A stretch of DNA of 64,000 bases from an uncultured Muribaculaceae bacterium (GTDB taxonomy: Bacteria; Bacteroidota; Bacteroidia; Bacteroidales; Muribaculaceae). Of this stretch, positions 9,328 through 18,564 are shown one piece after another. The notes beneath the pieces were generated by a model. That model was not told the origin of the DNA. It worked only from the letters and a program-made list of their open reading frames with translations, and ran no database searches. Position 1 is the stretch's first letter; every line of letters begins with the position of its first letter. The stretch is from positions 21,747 to 85,746 of the forward strand of contig CAJUPY010000008.1 in assembly GCA_910588035.1 (NCBI GenBank), given 5' to 3'. A program made the position numbers and the translations under genes.

Positions 9328-9894
9328 ATGACAATGCCTGCTTATCAACAACCTAAGTCGTCGGGTCAAATCGGATCCGACGACAATTTTAATGACCTGA
9401 AGCAACCAGAACAGCCTGACCGATCCTCTTCCGGCTCCAGAGGCAAAGGTCTGATTGTGGTTTGCATTGCGCTCGCTGTCGTGCTTGGAGCCTTGGCTGT
9501 GATTTTCTTATCGGGCCCGTTGGAATCTGAGCCTGAAGCTGATGACGTTGATCAAGAACTTGTCCGACAGGTTGAACCGAAGTCACATTTGTTGAGCGAT
9601 TTAGGATCTGTTGAGATGAAAGGCCGTTTTGGTGCGGTGCCGTTTGTGATGTCGATCGACTTTGCCGAGGGTCGGGGAGAGAGAAGCTATCAGTCAAATC
9701 CCGGCATAGTTCACATGCTTGAGATCGATTCTGTAGAGCAATTGTCAGACGATGAATATCGCTTGACGGTCATTGATAAAATAGAGAACAGGGTGAAGGT
9801 CGGAGTGTTTACAGGTGTCTTTGACGGAAGCCGCTTCAAAGGAATCTACACTTCCAACAATGGGCGGACAAGGGCTTTTGAAGTAACGGAATGA
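9328..9894 (+). CDS. Hypothetical single-pass membrane protein
   Basis: 188 residues; family not recognised. A polar N-terminal segment rich in Gln, Pro, Ser and Asp (1-42) is followed by one transmembrane helix (about 45-66). The remaining part has beta-strand character, with the strands GRFGAVPFVMSIDF and KVGVFTGVFDGSRFKG. Orientation is probably N-in, with the C-terminal domain in the periplasm. It starts 13 bp after alaS and ends 3 bp before the next gene, so it may be transcribed with both. A start at 9334 is equally possible. Confidence 0.7.
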   Translation: MTMPAYQQPKSSGQIGSDDNFNDLKQPEQPDRSSSGSRGKGLIVVCIALAVVLGALAVIFLSGPLESEPEADDVDQELVRQVEPKSHLLSDLGSVEMKGRFGAVPFVMSIDFAEGRGERSYQSNPGIVHMLEIDSVEQLSDDEYRLTVIDKIENRVKVGVFTGVFDGSRFKGIYTSNNGRTRAFEVTE

Positions 9895-9897
9895 ACA

Positions 9898-10557
9898 ATG
9901 GATCTGTCAGTTGTTGAGGCCCGCCATTCTGTCAGGGCTTACAGCCCTGATCCGCTTTCCGCTCTTGAGATCGGGGAGCTTGAGGCTTTGATTGATGAGA
10001 TCAACCGTGATCAGGAGTTGTCGTTCTCTCTTGTGACTGACGAACCCGATGCGTTCGGAAAATCGATGTTGGCCCGCTATGGCCACTTTTCCGGTGTCAG
10101 AAACTATATTGTGGTTGCCGGACGTGACAAAACGGCTTGCAGACAGGGTTATAACGGGCAGCGGATAGTTTTGAGAGCACAACAACTCGGATTGAATACC
10201 TGTTGGGTCGGTCTGAGCTACAATTCATCGAAAGTCAGGACTTGCCTGCCCGACGGATTTAAAATCAGCGCGTTGATCGCCGTCGGCCATGGCGTGGATC
10301 AGGGACACGCTCATAAAAGTAAGGCTGCCAAAACGTTGTGCAAGAACTATGATGAGGCACCAGATTTTGTTAAACGCGGAACGCAATGGGTCATGCTGGC
10401 TCCCACCGCGTTGAATCAGCAGAAGTTCAGGCTACAGTGGCTTGGTGGCCGTCGCATGAAAATCACTCCAGGTTTCGGCTTCTATGTCAAGATCGACATG
10501 GGAATCGCCATGTGCCATTTTGAACTTGGCGCCGGTTGCCCGATCGAGTGGCAGTGA
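9898..10557 (+). CDS. Nitroreductase family protein
   Basis: 219 residues resembling the FMN-dependent nitroreductase fold. The N-terminus VVEARHSVRAYSPDPLS matches the R(R/H)SxRxY phosphate-binding motif, and the middle part QRIVLRAQQLGLNTCWVGL matches the family's helix that precedes the FMN-binding strand. The C-terminal part, FRLQWLGGRRMKITPGFGFYVKIDMGIAMCHFEL, split here by reading as FRLQWLGGRR and IDMGIAMCHFEL, corresponds to the end seen in Bacteroidetes putative nitroreductases with two fused half domains. Substrate is unknown. It starts 3 bp after the membrane protein gene, suggesting co-expression with alaS. Confidence 0.8.
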   Translation: MDLSVVEARHSVRAYSPDPLSALEIGELEALIDEINRDQELSFSLVTDEPDAFGKSMLARYGHFSGVRNYIVVAGRDKTACRQGYNGQRIVLRAQQLGLNTCWVGLSYNSSKVRTCLPDGFKISALIAVGHGVDQGHAHKSKAAKTLCKNYDEAPDFVKRGTQWVMLAPTALNQQKFRLQWLGGRRMKITPGFGFYVKIDMGIAMCHFELGAGCPIEWQ

Positions 10558-10662
10558 GAAGTCTGCGTGAGCGAAAATCTCGCGATCCAAAATTTGATAC
10601 CGTTGACAGGACTCTTGATGCTGACTTCTCATATTTTGACTGAAAATGTATTGACATTAACT

Positions 10663-11010
10663 ATGGCGATAAGCAAAAGTAAATATAAAAAGTCACTGCG
10701 AAATACACCATATGATAATCCACGTTGTAATTATGATGCAGGGCAATGTCAATCATGTGGTGTGGGAATAGAACGGCGCAAAGGGTTCATAATTCTCAGA
10801 CATGGCAAGGAAACTATGCTTTGTCAAGATTGCTTCAACAAACTAAAGAGATTTGCTGAGAGCAGGAAGGAGAATATTGACGGTGATGTTTTGACAAGAT
10901 TCGCTGCCAAAATAACCGACAAGAAACCTAAACAATCAAAAAAGAAGATTATCCCCCGTAAAATTAAGCTCATTTTTACGGCCATGGAGACAAATAGACG
11001 AAAACATTAA
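10663..11010 (+). CDS. Small four-cysteine, lysine-rich hypothetical protein
   Basis: 115 residues from the ATG at 10663. The same frame is open upstream to a GTG at 10567, but that extension looks non-coding and the following residues MAISKSKYKK are a natural start. The protein has two CxxC pairs, QCQSCGVG and MLCQDCFN, about 27 residues apart, as in zinc ribbons, and a very basic C-terminus with KKPKQSKKKIIPRK. Nucleic-acid binding through a zinc finger is plausible but inferred. Base composition is clearly more AT-rich than the neighbours, as for the next gene. Confidence 0.6.
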   Translation: MAISKSKYKKSLRNTPYDNPRCNYDAGQCQSCGVGIERRKGFIILRHGKETMLCQDCFNKLKRFAESRKENIDGDVLTRFAAKITDKKPKQSKKKIIPRKIKLIFTAMETNRRKH

Positions 11011-11069
11011 ACGTTTTTTCAACTGTCTGTTTTATAATATAAAGGAATATTTTCACGTTATCATACATT

Positions 11070-11981
11070 ATGAAAGTATTCTCAATGAAACATTTACTCA
11101 ATTCCATCGGACTCACGGCGTTAGTCGTGATTGCATCTTGTTCAAATAATGGAGAACCGGAGTTTCCCGTTTTCATGCAGCCCTCAGCAATTGCCACAGC
11201 TGATGAAAATGGAAACAATCAAACATTTGAATATGATGAATATGGAAGAATTGTCGCCTGGACTCTGAAATCAAATTCAACACATGACGTTACCGCCTGC
11301 ACGGCACATTATTCTTATCCAAACGACAAAACCATTCTTGTTAAGTCTGAGGAATTTCTGAATGGACATGATAGAATCTTTGAAGAAACCATTTGGCTGA
11401 TCAATGGCAGAGCGGCAAAATCAGAGGGAACTTTCACAAGTTCGGTAAACGGACTTACCGAACTACAAAAAACATATCGCCTTGAGTTTGAATATGACTC
11501 GTCCAATCATCTGACAATCGTGAGACATGCGGAAGTAGTCGGCATTGGAGACGATCTGAATGATGTGGTTTGGAACAAGCCTTGGATCTGGGAGAATTAT
11601 TTGATTTGGGAGGATGGTAATCTCAAGGAATTTCAGGATTTTCAAGGCAATAACACAATCACTAAAACTACAAAATATGATTATTCGATATATGCAATCG
11701 AATATCCCGTTATAATTCCAATGGTGATTAACAATGCACATCACGCACCGCTTTTTATGCAAGGAGTATTCGGCCTTAATTCAGTTAACTTAGTCAAAAC
11801 TGCAGAAATATTTGACAGCAATGACAATATGAATTTGTCACGTCAGTATACATATGAGTTTGAGCAAACCGGAATAACCGGGTTTGCAGAAACTACATGC
11901 TGTAATGCGGTTTATTCAAAACCTGTCACATACGAAGTGACTTGGACAGAAAAATTTAACTGTCTCTTACGCAAAGAGTAG
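11070..11981 (+). CDS. Hypothetical lipoprotein
   Basis: 303 residues, or 298 from the ATG at 11085. The N-terminus is a lipoprotein signal peptide with lipobox VIASC, so the mature protein is attached to a membrane by its cysteine. The rest contains regularly spaced tyrosine-rich segments such as FEYDEYGRI, LEFEYDSSNHL and TKYDYSIYA, the pattern of Bacteroidetes DUF4595-like lipoproteins built of YD-type beta repeats; the family call is tentative. The gene stands alone between AT-rich intergenic stretches. No clear promoter was found. Confidence 0.7.
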   Translation: MKVFSMKHLLNSIGLTALVVIASCSNNGEPEFPVFMQPSAIATADENGNNQTFEYDEYGRIVAWTLKSNSTHDVTACTAHYSYPNDKTILVKSEEFLNGHDRIFEETIWLINGRAAKSEGTFTSSVNGLTELQKTYRLEFEYDSSNHLTIVRHAEVVGIGDDLNDVVWNKPWIWENYLIWEDGNLKEFQDFQGNNTITKTTKYDYSIYAIEYPVIIPMVINNAHHAPLFMQGVFGLNSVNLVKTAEIFDSNDNMNLSRQYTYEFEQTGITGFAETTCCNAVYSKPVTYEVTWTEKFNCLLRKE

Positions 11982-12007
11982 GTTGAGTTTTTAATATTCT
12001 TTTGTGT

Positions 12008-13108
12008 ATGGATCGTTTTTTTATCAGACTTTTTGTGGCATTGTTGTCGGTCATGGTATGTTTCGGTGGAAAAGCCGGAAAGCCAGGTCGCGATTACGCT
12101 ACTCCTCGCAGCGGTCAGGCAAAGTGGGTGTCACCCAAGGGTAACATCTATGAGGGCAGGTGGCGCGACGGAGATCTGCCGCGCGGCAAGGTGACGATGG
12201 CCGACGGGGTTTATGAAGGCGATCTGAAAGATCTGATTCTCGACGGCTATGGGGTCATGACCTATAGGAATGGCGATGTCTACCGTGGACAATGGCGTGG
12301 AGGACATAAAAACGGACTCGGACGGTTTGAGAAAAAGAACGGACGGATTGATTTCGGTCATTGGAAAAACGGGAAACAGGTTGTTCAGAAGGGTAAACGG
12401 TTCAGGCATGAGGATTTTGTTTATGGCATAGATCTGTCTCATCATCAGCAACCCGGAAGAATTGATTGGAAAAGGTTAGCGATCAAATGTGACGAACAGG
12501 GTAACATTGGTGTTGGGAAACGCAGAAACCAGAAATTTCTTCATCCGGTGTCGTTTGTCTACGTAAGAGCGGTTTTCGGAACTAAGCCCGACAAGACGTT
12601 CAAGACACATGTCGCCAATGCACGGCGTCACGGGGTCAGTGTCGGCGCATATCATTTCTTCAGCATTTATTCAGATGTCGACAGTCAGATCGAAACGTTT
12701 AAGAAAGCATATAAGCGCGAGCCGGGTGACCTGCCTCCGGTTCTTGATCTCGAGAATGAGAAGGAAGGCGATTTGAAGGGATATGAGCGGGCGTTGAGGA
12801 AACATGGAGTCAAGAAAATGCAGAACGATGTCCTCAAATGGCTGAAAGCAATAGAAAAGCACTATGGAGTCAAACCGGTGGTCTACACACGCGAAAGCTG
12901 GATGAGAGACTTTCTTGACAATCGTCAGATCAAGTCTTATCCGCTCTGGCTCGCAAGGTATCACAATGTGAGACCGCGGCGCGACGACTGGATTTTCTGG
13001 CAGATGTCAGACAATGTTTTCCCGACAGGCTATAATTCAAACATCGATGTCAACCGGTTCAACGGAAACAATGGAGAGTTTGTTAAGTATCTGAATAAAC
13101 AGAAATAA
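12008..13108 (+). CDS. MORN-repeat protein fused to a GH25 lysozyme domain
   Basis: 366 residues from the ATG at 12008; a TTG at 12002 in the same frame is less likely. A signal peptide (about 1-25) is followed by MORN-type repeats (about 40-125), e.g. GDVYRGQWRGGHKNGLGRF, and then a glycoside hydrolase family 25 domain (about 138-366). GH25 features visible are the first catalytic-strand motif YGIDLSHHQ, GAYHFFS and PVLDLENE, which carries the acidic catalytic residues. GH25 enzymes cleave the MurNAc-GlcNAc bond in peptidoglycan. Export and the repeats suggest action on or in the periplasm. The MORN part may bind membrane or cell wall. The next gene lies 13 bp downstream. Confidence 0.9.
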   Translation: MDRFFIRLFVALLSVMVCFGGKAGKPGRDYATPRSGQAKWVSPKGNIYEGRWRDGDLPRGKVTMADGVYEGDLKDLILDGYGVMTYRNGDVYRGQWRGGHKNGLGRFEKKNGRIDFGHWKNGKQVVQKGKRFRHEDFVYGIDLSHHQQPGRIDWKRLAIKCDEQGNIGVGKRRNQKFLHPVSFVYVRAVFGTKPDKTFKTHVANARRHGVSVGAYHFFSIYSDVDSQIETFKKAYKREPGDLPPVLDLENEKEGDLKGYERALRKHGVKKMQNDVLKWLKAIEKHYGVKPVVYTRESWMRDFLDNRQIKSYPLWLARYHNVRPRRDDWIFWQMSDNVFPTGYNSNIDVNRFNGNNGEFVKYLNKQK

Positions 13109-13121
13109 AAGTAACGTAATT

Positions 13122-13673
13122 ATGTATATAGCATCTCATAAAAGGAAAGAGAATATAGCGGAATATCTGATCTACATGTGGCAGATCGAGGATATCATAA
13201 GAGCAAACGACCTTGACATCGATAAGATCAAGAACAACGTGATTGACCGTTATGGATTGAACGATGATCAACGCAAGGAGATGACCGGGTGGTATGAATC
13301 GTTGATTGACATGATGCGTCGCGAGGGAATCACGAAAAAGGGACATCTGCAGTTGAACCGCAATGTGATGTCGCAATTGATTGAGTTACATCAGGCATTG
13401 TTGAAAGACCCGCGTTTCGCCGATTACACTTCTGAGTTTTACAAGACGCTTCCTTACATTGTCGAACTGAGATCGAAGGCGGGCGATGAGGCGACAGGTG
13501 AGATCGAGACCTGTTTCACGGCACTCTACGGAATGTTGATGTTAAGGTTGAAATCAAAGGAGATCACGTCAGCTACCGAAAACGCAATGAGACAGATATC
13601 CTCGTTCATCGCCCTTCTGGCCAGGCACTACCACGTTGACCGTGAGGAAATAGAGAAAGCGGCCGGAAACTGA
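13122..13673 (+). CDS. DUF4924 family protein
   Basis: 183 residues recognised as the Bacteroidetes-specific DUF4924 by its highly conserved start MYIASHKRKENIAEYLIYMW and the following QIEDIIRAN. The sequence is mostly helical and soluble, with no signal peptide or membrane segment. Function is unknown. It follows the GH25 gene by 13 bp and precedes the MFS transporter by about 60 bp on the same strand. Confidence 0.88.
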   Translation: MYIASHKRKENIAEYLIYMWQIEDIIRANDLDIDKIKNNVIDRYGLNDDQRKEMTGWYESLIDMMRREGITKKGHLQLNRNVMSQLIELHQALLKDPRFADYTSEFYKTLPYIVELRSKAGDEATGEIETCFTALYGMLMLRLKSKEITSATENAMRQISSFIALLARHYHVDREEIEKAAGN

Positions 13674-13735
13674 GCGAACTCATGAGGGTGTGGAAACGTT
13701 AATGTATAAAATAAATGTTAACGAAATTCCACATT

Positions 13736-15097
13736 ATGAATCAGGTTTACAACATCTCGACAATGCCCCTGAGGCGCGGCCACTACAAGGTTTTGGCTGT
13801 CAGCATGATGGAGCAGATCATCGGTGCCGCGTTATCGACGACGGCAGGAATAATAATTCCGATGATAGTGCTTATCGGGCATCCACATTTGAGTTCGCTC
13901 GTCCAGGGTCTCGTCGGAGCGACCGGTCTTGTCGGAATCGCGTGTGGCTCGGCTGTCATAGGACGGTTGAGCGACAGAGAGGGTTATCTCGGGTGGTTCA
14001 GAGTGTGTCCGTTATTGATAGTCTGTGGTTCGGCGATCGTCTATTTTTTCCCGTCGTTGCTTGGATTGGTCGCTGGACTCTTTGTCGTCGGCATCGGTGT
14101 CGGCGGAGGCTATTCGCTTGATTCGTCGTATATTTCGGAAATCATGCCCGACAAATGGAAGCTGTTCATGGTCGGGGTTGCCAAAGGATCGTGTGCATTG
14201 GGCTTTCTCGGTGCCGCTGTAGCTTGCCTTGTCATACTGAGGTTGGATCCACGTCCCGAGATATGGCATTCGCTGATATTGATAGTCGGTGTTCTCGGGC
14301 TGCTCACGTTTCTGATGAGATTGTCGTGGCGTCAGAGTCCACATTGGCTGATGATGAAAGGGGAGACGGCTAAGGCTGAGGAGGCGGTGAAGTTTTTTCT
14401 CGGATCAGATGTCGTCATCAATAAACCTGCGCCGGCTGAAAGCAGTCAGGCCGATGTTCCGGCAACATGGGGTGACATGTTCAATGGTGATAATCTTAAG
14501 AAAGTCATTCTGACCGGAATACCCTGGGCATGTGAGGGACTCGGTGTCTATGGATTCGGCGTGTTTCTGCCCGTATTGATCATGGCACTCGGGTTGACTC
14601 CGTCTCACAGCAGCGGCGGGTTACCGGCTATTGTCCATTCGATAGACATGACGGCGATAGTCAACTTTTTCATATTGCCCGGCTTTGTACTCGGTTTGAT
14701 TTTTGTAAACAAAATTAACCACATCAAGATGTTGGCCGGTGGTTTTCTCGCCTGTTCGCTCGGGTTGCTGCTTTTGCTTGTCGCATATGTCTTTAAACTG
14801 CCGGCAGCGGTGTCAGTCGCCGGATTTGTGATTTTCGAGATATTTCTGAACGCAGGTCCTCACCTTGTGACCTTCATACTGCCGTCACAGGTCTATCCGG
14901 TCTCAGACCGTGGCGCAGGCAGCGGAATTGCGGCTATGATCGGAAAAATAGGGGCTGTTGTCGGTGTGGTATTGATGCCGGTATTACTCGATTGGGGCGG
15001 AATGGTGCTTGTTTTGACGGTTTCTTTGCTTGTTCAACTCGCCGGAGCAGTCATCGCGTGGATATTCGGACGAAAACTCTTAACTTTGCGGTCATAA
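13736..15097 (+). CDS. MFS transporter, sugar-porter-like
   Basis: 453 residues with 12 predicted membrane helices of the major facilitator superfamily. The loop motif after helix 2, GRLSDREGYLG, corresponds to the signature GxLxDRxGRR, and the central loop carries the amphipathic stretch DMFNGDNLKKVIL before helix 7. A second signature copy is weak. It resembles the Bacteroidetes sugar/metabolite porters, but the substrate is not readable. The ATG at 13736 is preferred over the one at 13715 because the following sequence gives a normal MFS N-terminus. It precedes the serine acetyltransferase by 13 bp. Confidence 0.85.
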   Translation: MNQVYNISTMPLRRGHYKVLAVSMMEQIIGAALSTTAGIIIPMIVLIGHPHLSSLVQGLVGATGLVGIACGSAVIGRLSDREGYLGWFRVCPLLIVCGSAIVYFFPSLLGLVAGLFVVGIGVGGGYSLDSSYISEIMPDKWKLFMVGVAKGSCALGFLGAAVACLVILRLDPRPEIWHSLILIVGVLGLLTFLMRLSWRQSPHWLMMKGETAKAEEAVKFFLGSDVVINKPAPAESSQADVPATWGDMFNGDNLKKVILTGIPWACEGLGVYGFGVFLPVLIMALGLTPSHSSGGLPAIVHSIDMTAIVNFFILPGFVLGLIFVNKINHIKMLAGGFLACSLGLLLLLVAYVFKLPAAVSVAGFVIFEIFLNAGPHLVTFILPSQVYPVSDRGAGSGIAAMIGKIGAVVGVVLMPVLLDWGGMVLVLTVSLLVQLAGAVIAWIFGRKLLTLRS

Positions 15098-15110
15098 TAA
15101 AAACTTGACT

Positions 15111-15872
15111 ATGCATAGGGAATTTATCAATCCGTCGGAGGTAGACGAGATGATGCAGATCGGTCGCCGCCTTCTGTTTGACGACTATTTTGACGTCCGG
15201 TCAGATGACCACCGCAGACTCACCCAGATGCTTGGCGGACTTGTCTCGGTTTCATGTCTGTATGCAGGTACAGACGGATGCGCCGAAGAAGTGGTGCAAT
15301 CTTTTTTCAATCGATTCACTGAGTTGAAAGAGATATTGGCCACAGATGTCAAGGCTACCTATCTCGGAGATCCGGCTGCGACGTCGCTTGATGAGGTTGT
15401 TTTGTGCTATCCGGGCATACATGCCATTTTTCATCACCGGGTGGCGCATCTTCTCGGAACGTTGGGAGTGCCGTTGTTGCCTCGGTTGATAAGTGAGCTT
15501 GCCCATAGCCGCACAGGCATAGATATTCACCCTGGAGCGTCGATCGGAGAGGCTTTCTCGATAGACCACGGAACAGGGGTTGTCATCGGGGCGACATCTG
15601 TCATCGGAAAAAATGTGAAGATATATCAGGGAGTCACACTCGGCGCACGCAGTTTCACGCTCGACGAAGATGGCAATCCGGTCAAGGGCATAGCACGTCA
15701 TCCGATTGTGGGCGATGACGTGATCATCTATTCAAACACCACTGTTCTCGGGCGTGTCACCATTGGCACAGGAGCAGTTATCGGAGGTAATCTGTGGATC
15801 ACATTCGATGTCGAACCCGGGGAAAAAATCATACAGGCGCGACCCGATAATTTTCTGAGAATAAACAAATAG
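15111..15872 (+). CDS. Serine O-acetyltransferase
   Basis: 253 residues. The N-terminal helical region is followed by a left-handed beta-helix of hexapeptide repeats (about 135-235), with the signature DIHPGASIGEAFSIDHGTG, containing the conserved His and Asp of CysE-type enzymes, and VIGATSVIGKNVKIYQGVTLG. The reaction is acetyl transfer from acetyl-CoA to L-serine, giving O-acetylserine for cysteine synthesis in the cytoplasm. The version with the C-terminal end RPDNFLRINK is the EpsC-like type found in Bacteroidetes. A TTG at 15105 could also be read as start. It lies 13 bp after the MFS gene. Confidence 0.9.
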   Translation: MHREFINPSEVDEMMQIGRRLLFDDYFDVRSDDHRRLTQMLGGLVSVSCLYAGTDGCAEEVVQSFFNRFTELKEILATDVKATYLGDPAATSLDEVVLCYPGIHAIFHHRVAHLLGTLGVPLLPRLISELAHSRTGIDIHPGASIGEAFSIDHGTGVVIGATSVIGKNVKIYQGVTLGARSFTLDEDGNPVKGIARHPIVGDDVIIYSNTTVLGRVTIGTGAVIGGNLWITFDVEPGEKIIQARPDNFLRINK

Positions 15873-15930
15873 ACGGGAAATATAATATTCATTGAAGTCA
15901 CGACGTTATATATATCAGTATGTATCGAAA

Positions 15931-16956
15931 ATGACAATGAATCAACGACTGCCATATCTTTTGTTATTCGTTCTGTCGGCATGTCAGCTACTGACGGCTC
16001 AGATCGGGTCAACCGCATATAATTTCATGGATATCACTTCTTCGAGCCGCATCTATGGACTCGGAGGGGTCAACATCTCGACTGTAGAAGACAATATTTT
16101 GGTTATTGATCAGAATCCGGCACTTTTAGGACCGGAGATGGACAATCAGATCGGAGTCAACTACATGAGATATCTCGGAGACAGCAATTTTGCCGGATTG
16201 AGTTACGCGCGTGCTGCCGGAGAGAATGGGGCTTGGCAGGCATCAGTGCGCTATTTCGGCTATGGAACGATGAAGCAGACAGATGAAACGGGAACGGTGT
16301 TGGGCGAATTTTCACCGAAAGACATGCAGTTTGCGGGAGGTTACACACATGATTTCTCAAACCGCATCAGGGGTGGATTCAACATGAAGCTGCTTTACAG
16401 CAGTTATGAGCAATATACGGCGTTTGCCGTCGCTACCGATCTGGGACTCAATTATTTTGATCCAGACCGCGATTTGTCATTGTCGTTCGTGGTTGCCAAT
16501 CTGGGTGGTCAGGTGAAACGGTTTGATGAGAGTTATGACCGTCTTCCGGTCGATGTGCGCCTTGGTTGGTCGCAGTCGTTCGGTTCATTGCCGGTGAGAT
16601 TTTCGGTAACGGCGTGGAATCTGACGAAATGGAAGCTTCCATATTATGAAAACGGTGACGGAACGTCGTCATCGACACCTGAGCTGAAAGATTCGTTCAA
16701 GTCAAATTTGTTTCGCCACCTTGTGTTTGGTGCAGATTTCGTTCCTTCAGAAAAGTTCTACGTCTCGCTCGGTTACAATTACAAGACCCGCACGGACATG
16801 AGCACCTATTCGCGCAGTTTTCTGTCGGGTTGGTCACTTGCAGCCGGACTCAACGTCAGCGATTTCAATCTTGGAATAGCATTCGCGCAACCCCACACGG
16901 GTGCGACAACCCTAATGTTCAATGTCACACTTAATCTGAACGATTTGTTAAATTAA
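15931..16956 (+). CDS. porQ: Type IX secretion system protein PorQ
   Basis: 341 residues from the ATG at 15931 (15937 also possible). A signal peptide ending near ALTAQ-like LLTAQIGSTA is followed by a beta-barrel of the PorV/PorQ type. The start of the mature region, with TAYNFMDITSSSRIYGLGGVNIS and DNILVIDQNPALLG (quoted as TAYNFMDITSSSRIYGLGG and DQNPALLG), is typical of PorQ, as is the aromatic-rich C-terminus. In P. gingivalis PorQ is an outer-membrane part of the type IX system that forms the attachment complex with PorU, PorV and PorZ. It is followed closely by cmk and ispH, an order familiar in Bacteroidetes. Confidence 0.88.
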   Translation: MTMNQRLPYLLLFVLSACQLLTAQIGSTAYNFMDITSSSRIYGLGGVNISTVEDNILVIDQNPALLGPEMDNQIGVNYMRYLGDSNFAGLSYARAAGENGAWQASVRYFGYGTMKQTDETGTVLGEFSPKDMQFAGGYTHDFSNRIRGGFNMKLLYSSYEQYTAFAVATDLGLNYFDPDRDLSLSFVVANLGGQVKRFDESYDRLPVDVRLGWSQSFGSLPVRFSVTAWNLTKWKLPYYENGDGTSSSTPELKDSFKSNLFRHLVFGADFVPSEKFYVSLGYNYKTRTDMSTYSRSFLSGWSLAAGLNVSDFNLGIAFAQPHTGATTLMFNVTLNLNDLLN

Positions 16957-16984
16957 ACGTTCTCTGAAAATTCTTAGTAAAGAT

Positions 16985-17680
16985 ATGCAACGAATAATTA
17001 TAGCTGTAGACGGATACTCATCGTCGGGTAAAAGCAGCATGGCCAAGCAGTTGGCCCGCACAATCGGTTATCGCTATGTCGATTCTGGCGCGATGTACAG
17101 GGCGGTGACGCTCTATGCGATGCGCAACGGAATGATTGATGCAGACGGACAAGTTGACACAGCCGCCATTGTGTCGGCTCTTCCAATGATCGAAATCGAC
17201 TTTAAAGTTGACGGAGAACGTCAGCTGACCACTCTCAACGGAGAGATCGTGGAAGATGAAATACGCCAAATGGCAGTCAGCAACAACGTGTCGCCGGTGT
17301 CAGCCATACCCGAGGTGCGTCACCGTTTGACTGCGTTGCAGAAATCGTTTGGAATCGAGAAGGGCATAGTCATGGATGGCCGCGACATAGGCACCACGGT
17401 TTTCCCCGATGCTGAATTGAAAATCTTTGTGAACGCGTCGGCAGAGACCCGTGCCCGTCGACGTTACAGGGAACTGCTTGAGAAAGGTGTCGAGGCCAAT
17501 TATGAGGAAGTGCTGGCCAATGTCGTCGAGCGTGATCACATTGACGAGACGCGAGCCGAAAGTCCGTTGCGCCGTGCCGACGATGCCATAGACCTCGATA
17601 ATTCTGCAATGACGATAGAGGAGCAAAACCAATGGTTGCTTGACCGATTTGAAGAAACCGTGAAACGCTTGCCGAAATGA
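16985..17680 (+). CDS. cmk: Cytidylate kinase
   Basis: 231 residues, phosphorylates CMP and dCMP with ATP in the cytoplasm. The P-loop IAVDGYSSSGKSSMAKQLA starts near residue 5, followed by the CMP-binding stretch YVDSGAMYRAVTLYA and the family motif VMDGRDIGTTVFPDAELK. The lid helix contains ASAETRARRRY. Length agrees with the family. It starts 28 bp after porQ and overlaps the next gene, ispH, by 4 bp at ATGA, so translation is likely coupled. Confidence 0.96.
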   Translation: MQRIIIAVDGYSSSGKSSMAKQLARTIGYRYVDSGAMYRAVTLYAMRNGMIDADGQVDTAAIVSALPMIEIDFKVDGERQLTTLNGEIVEDEIRQMAVSNNVSPVSAIPEVRHRLTALQKSFGIEKGIVMDGRDIGTTVFPDAELKIFVNASAETRARRRYRELLEKGVEANYEEVLANVVERDHIDETRAESPLRRADDAIDLDNSAMTIEEQNQWLLDRFEETVKRLPK

Positions 17681-18549
17681 ACCGCGTAAAAGTGGAGATC
17701 GACGGCGAATCGGGTTTTTGCTTTGGGGTCGTAACGGCCATTCGCAAAGCAGAGGAAGAGCTTTCGCGATCTGGATCACTGTATTGTCTCGGCGATATCG
17801 TCCACAATAGCGACGAGGTTCAGCGGCTCTGCGGCAAGGGGCTTGTGACGATCACCCACGACGAGCTGTCGCGGTTGCATGATGTCAAGGTGTTGCTTCG
17901 TGCCCACGGTGAGCCTCCGTCGACCTATGAACTTGCACGTAAGAACAACATAGAGATCATCGATGCGACTTGTCCGGTAGTTCTCCAATTGCAGAAACGT
18001 ATCAAGAAAATGGCCGATGACACTTCGAGATATCCCCAGATCGTCATATATGGCAAGGAGGGACATGCCGAGGTCAACGGTCTTGTCGGACAGACGGGAG
18101 ACCGTGCCGTCGTTGTCCAGAATGAGTCGGAACTTGACAAAATAGATTTTGACAAAGACATAGAACTGTATTCACAGACGACAAAATCGCTTACAGGCTT
18201 CAGGCAGATGATCGAGGAGATTGAGAGACGCAAATCGCCTGAAACGACATTCAGGAGCTATGACACGATTTGCCGTCAGGTTGCAAACCGTGTTGAGCAT
18301 CTTCGTGAATTTGCAGCCGGCCATGACCTTGTTTTGTTTGTCAGCGGAAAGAAAAGCAGCAATGGCAAGTTTCTTTTTGAAGAGTGCAGAAGGGTCAACG
18401 AGTCGACCTATCTGGTGTCAAATGCCTCGGAAATAGAGCCGGAATGGTTGCGTGGAAAATCGTCGATCGGCATTTGTGGCGCGACATCCACGCCCCGTTG
18501 GCTTATGGAGCAGGTTCGCGACAGAGTTGACAGTCTGATCAATCAATGA
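17677..18549 (+). CDS. ispH: 4-hydroxy-3-methylbut-2-enyl diphosphate reductase
   Basis: Last enzyme of the methylerythritol phosphate pathway, converting HMBPP to IPP and DMAPP with a [4Fe-4S] cluster; 290 residues. The three conserved cysteines lie in GFCFGVVTAI (about 15), IIDATCPVV (about 97) and YDTICRQVANR (about 197). Motifs RAHGEPP and YGKEGHAEVNG also match the family, the former with the catalytic His environment. It overlaps cmk by 4 bp. Confidence 0.96.
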   Translation: MNRVKVEIDGESGFCFGVVTAIRKAEEELSRSGSLYCLGDIVHNSDEVQRLCGKGLVTITHDELSRLHDVKVLLRAHGEPPSTYELARKNNIEIIDATCPVVLQLQKRIKKMADDTSRYPQIVIYGKEGHAEVNGLVGQTGDRAVVVQNESELDKIDFDKDIELYSQTTKSLTGFRQMIEEIERRKSPETTFRSYDTICRQVANRVEHLREFAAGHDLVLFVSGKKSSNGKFLFEECRRVNESTYLVSNASEIEPEWLRGKSSIGICGATSTPRWLMEQVRDRVDSLINQ

Positions 18550-18564
18550 CCCCGATATCGGCTT

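Noticed and set aside
13690..14121. Alternative forward frame of 143 codons over the start of the MFS gene
   Set aside because: Arg/Ser/Cys-rich translation without motifs, while the overlapping frame gives a full 12-helix transporter.
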